Shown one piece after another: positions 63,817 to 64,000 of a stretch of DNA of 64,000 bases. A program made the position numbers and the translations under genes. Source of the stretch: Bacteroidota bacterium (GTDB taxonomy: Bacteria; Bacteroidota; Bacteroidia; Chitinophagales; Chitinophagaceae). Within the stretch, counting starts at the first letter, position 1. Every line of letters begins with the position of its first letter. Location: assembly GCA_023416995.1 (NCBI GenBank), contig JAEZGI010000025.1, positions 1 to 64,000 of the forward strand, read 5' to 3'. The notes below the pieces were generated by a model that worked only from the letters and a program-made list of their open reading frames with translations, did not search any database and was not told where the DNA came from.

Positions 63817-64000
63817 TCATAAATCTTTACGTTTGAAGGCTCTTACGGCCAGCCACAACGGCACAGCCATCCATATAAGCATAATTCCCATCGTATATAG
63901 CATACCTGACAGGCTCCCGAAAAAATCTTTGTATAAGGCACCTGTGTAACCCATCAGCGCACTGACATCCATCTTCAACATGATAAAGATTCTACCAAGA
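63817..64000 (-). CDS. C-terminal end of an ABC-2 type permease (partial)
   Basis: The window edge cuts this gene. The last 60 codons read MGYTGALYKDFFGSL, then a hydrophobic segment (LSGMLYTMGIMLIWMAVPLWL) and a basic end (RAFKRKDL). This fits the final membrane helix and tail of NosY/GldF-like ABC-2 permeases. The substrate cannot be told from this fragment. A NosY assignment together with the hemerythrin-like neighbour would hint at nitric-oxide or denitrification functions. Confidence 0.65.
   Translation of the reverse strand, partial: LGRIFIMLKMDVSALMGYTGALYKDFFGSLSGMLYTMGIMLIWMAVPLWLAVRAFKRKDL

Overview
The window looks like a chromosomal segment of a Bacteroidota bacterium, most likely of the Chitinophagaceae type. 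Supporting signs are two SusC/SusD pairs, type IX secretion (T9SS) C-terminal sorting domains, SPII lipoproteins at polysaccharide-utilisation loci, and a promoter of the Bacteroidota form (TTTG, 19 nt, TAnnTTTG). No rRNA, tRNA, CRISPR array, prophage or intact insertion sequence was seen.

Region 1 (about 0.6-14.5 kb, minus strand) is a sialic-acid utilisation operon of eight tightly packed genes: SusC and SusD for uptake, two GH33 sialidases, N-acetylneuraminate lyase, a PKD/LamG surface lipoprotein, a NanM-like Kelch epimerase and an MFS transporter. A FadR-type GntR regulator lies just upstream. A 13-bp palindrome at the susC promoter recurs (11 of 13 bases) at the regulator's own start, so the regulator probably controls both. 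No ManNAc epimerase or sugar kinase gene is in the window.

Region 2 (14.8-20.9 kb, plus strand) is the least explained part. It is a five-gene run bracketed by two cysteine-free proteins without signal peptides. Both begin with a Glu/Phe-rich acidic segment. One is a duplicated glycine-zipper/cationic protein; the other carries a peptidoglycan-binding domain and a DUF2272-like domain. Between them lie an HExxH metallopeptidase-like protein, an unrecognised protein and an amidohydrolase. A sigma54-type AAA+ activator is convergent with the run, followed by an AraC regulator.

Region 3 (23.4-27.4 kb) holds divergent genes for a secreted GxGYxYP protein (T9SS cargo) and a secreted ADP-ribosylglycohydrolase-fold protein. 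Region 4 (27.8-44.9 kb) pairs a 3,994-residue T9SS surface protein with a compact chaperone-usher-like set: a DUF4402-like subunit, a usher-like outer-membrane protein, a second DUF4402 subunit and a PapD-like chaperone. Chaperone-usher assembly is not the usual pilus route in Bacteroidota, which makes this locus worth testing.

Region 5 (45-49 kb) contains katG, with OxyR-like half-sites upstream, a ThuA-like protein and a Cu/Zn superoxide dismutase lipoprotein. Region 6 (49-53.6 kb) has a MacB/FtsX-type permease, a TVP38/DedA membrane protein, an intergenic repeat patch and a remnant toxin-antitoxin-like pair whose zeta-like kinase has lost its Walker A half. Region 7 (53.6-63 kb) is a second polysaccharide-utilisation locus: SusC/SusD, two six-hairpin glycosidase-like enzymes and an embedded GntR regulator with a LacI-type sensor domain. 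The right edge has a hemerythrin-like protein and the cut-off end of an ABC-2 permease.
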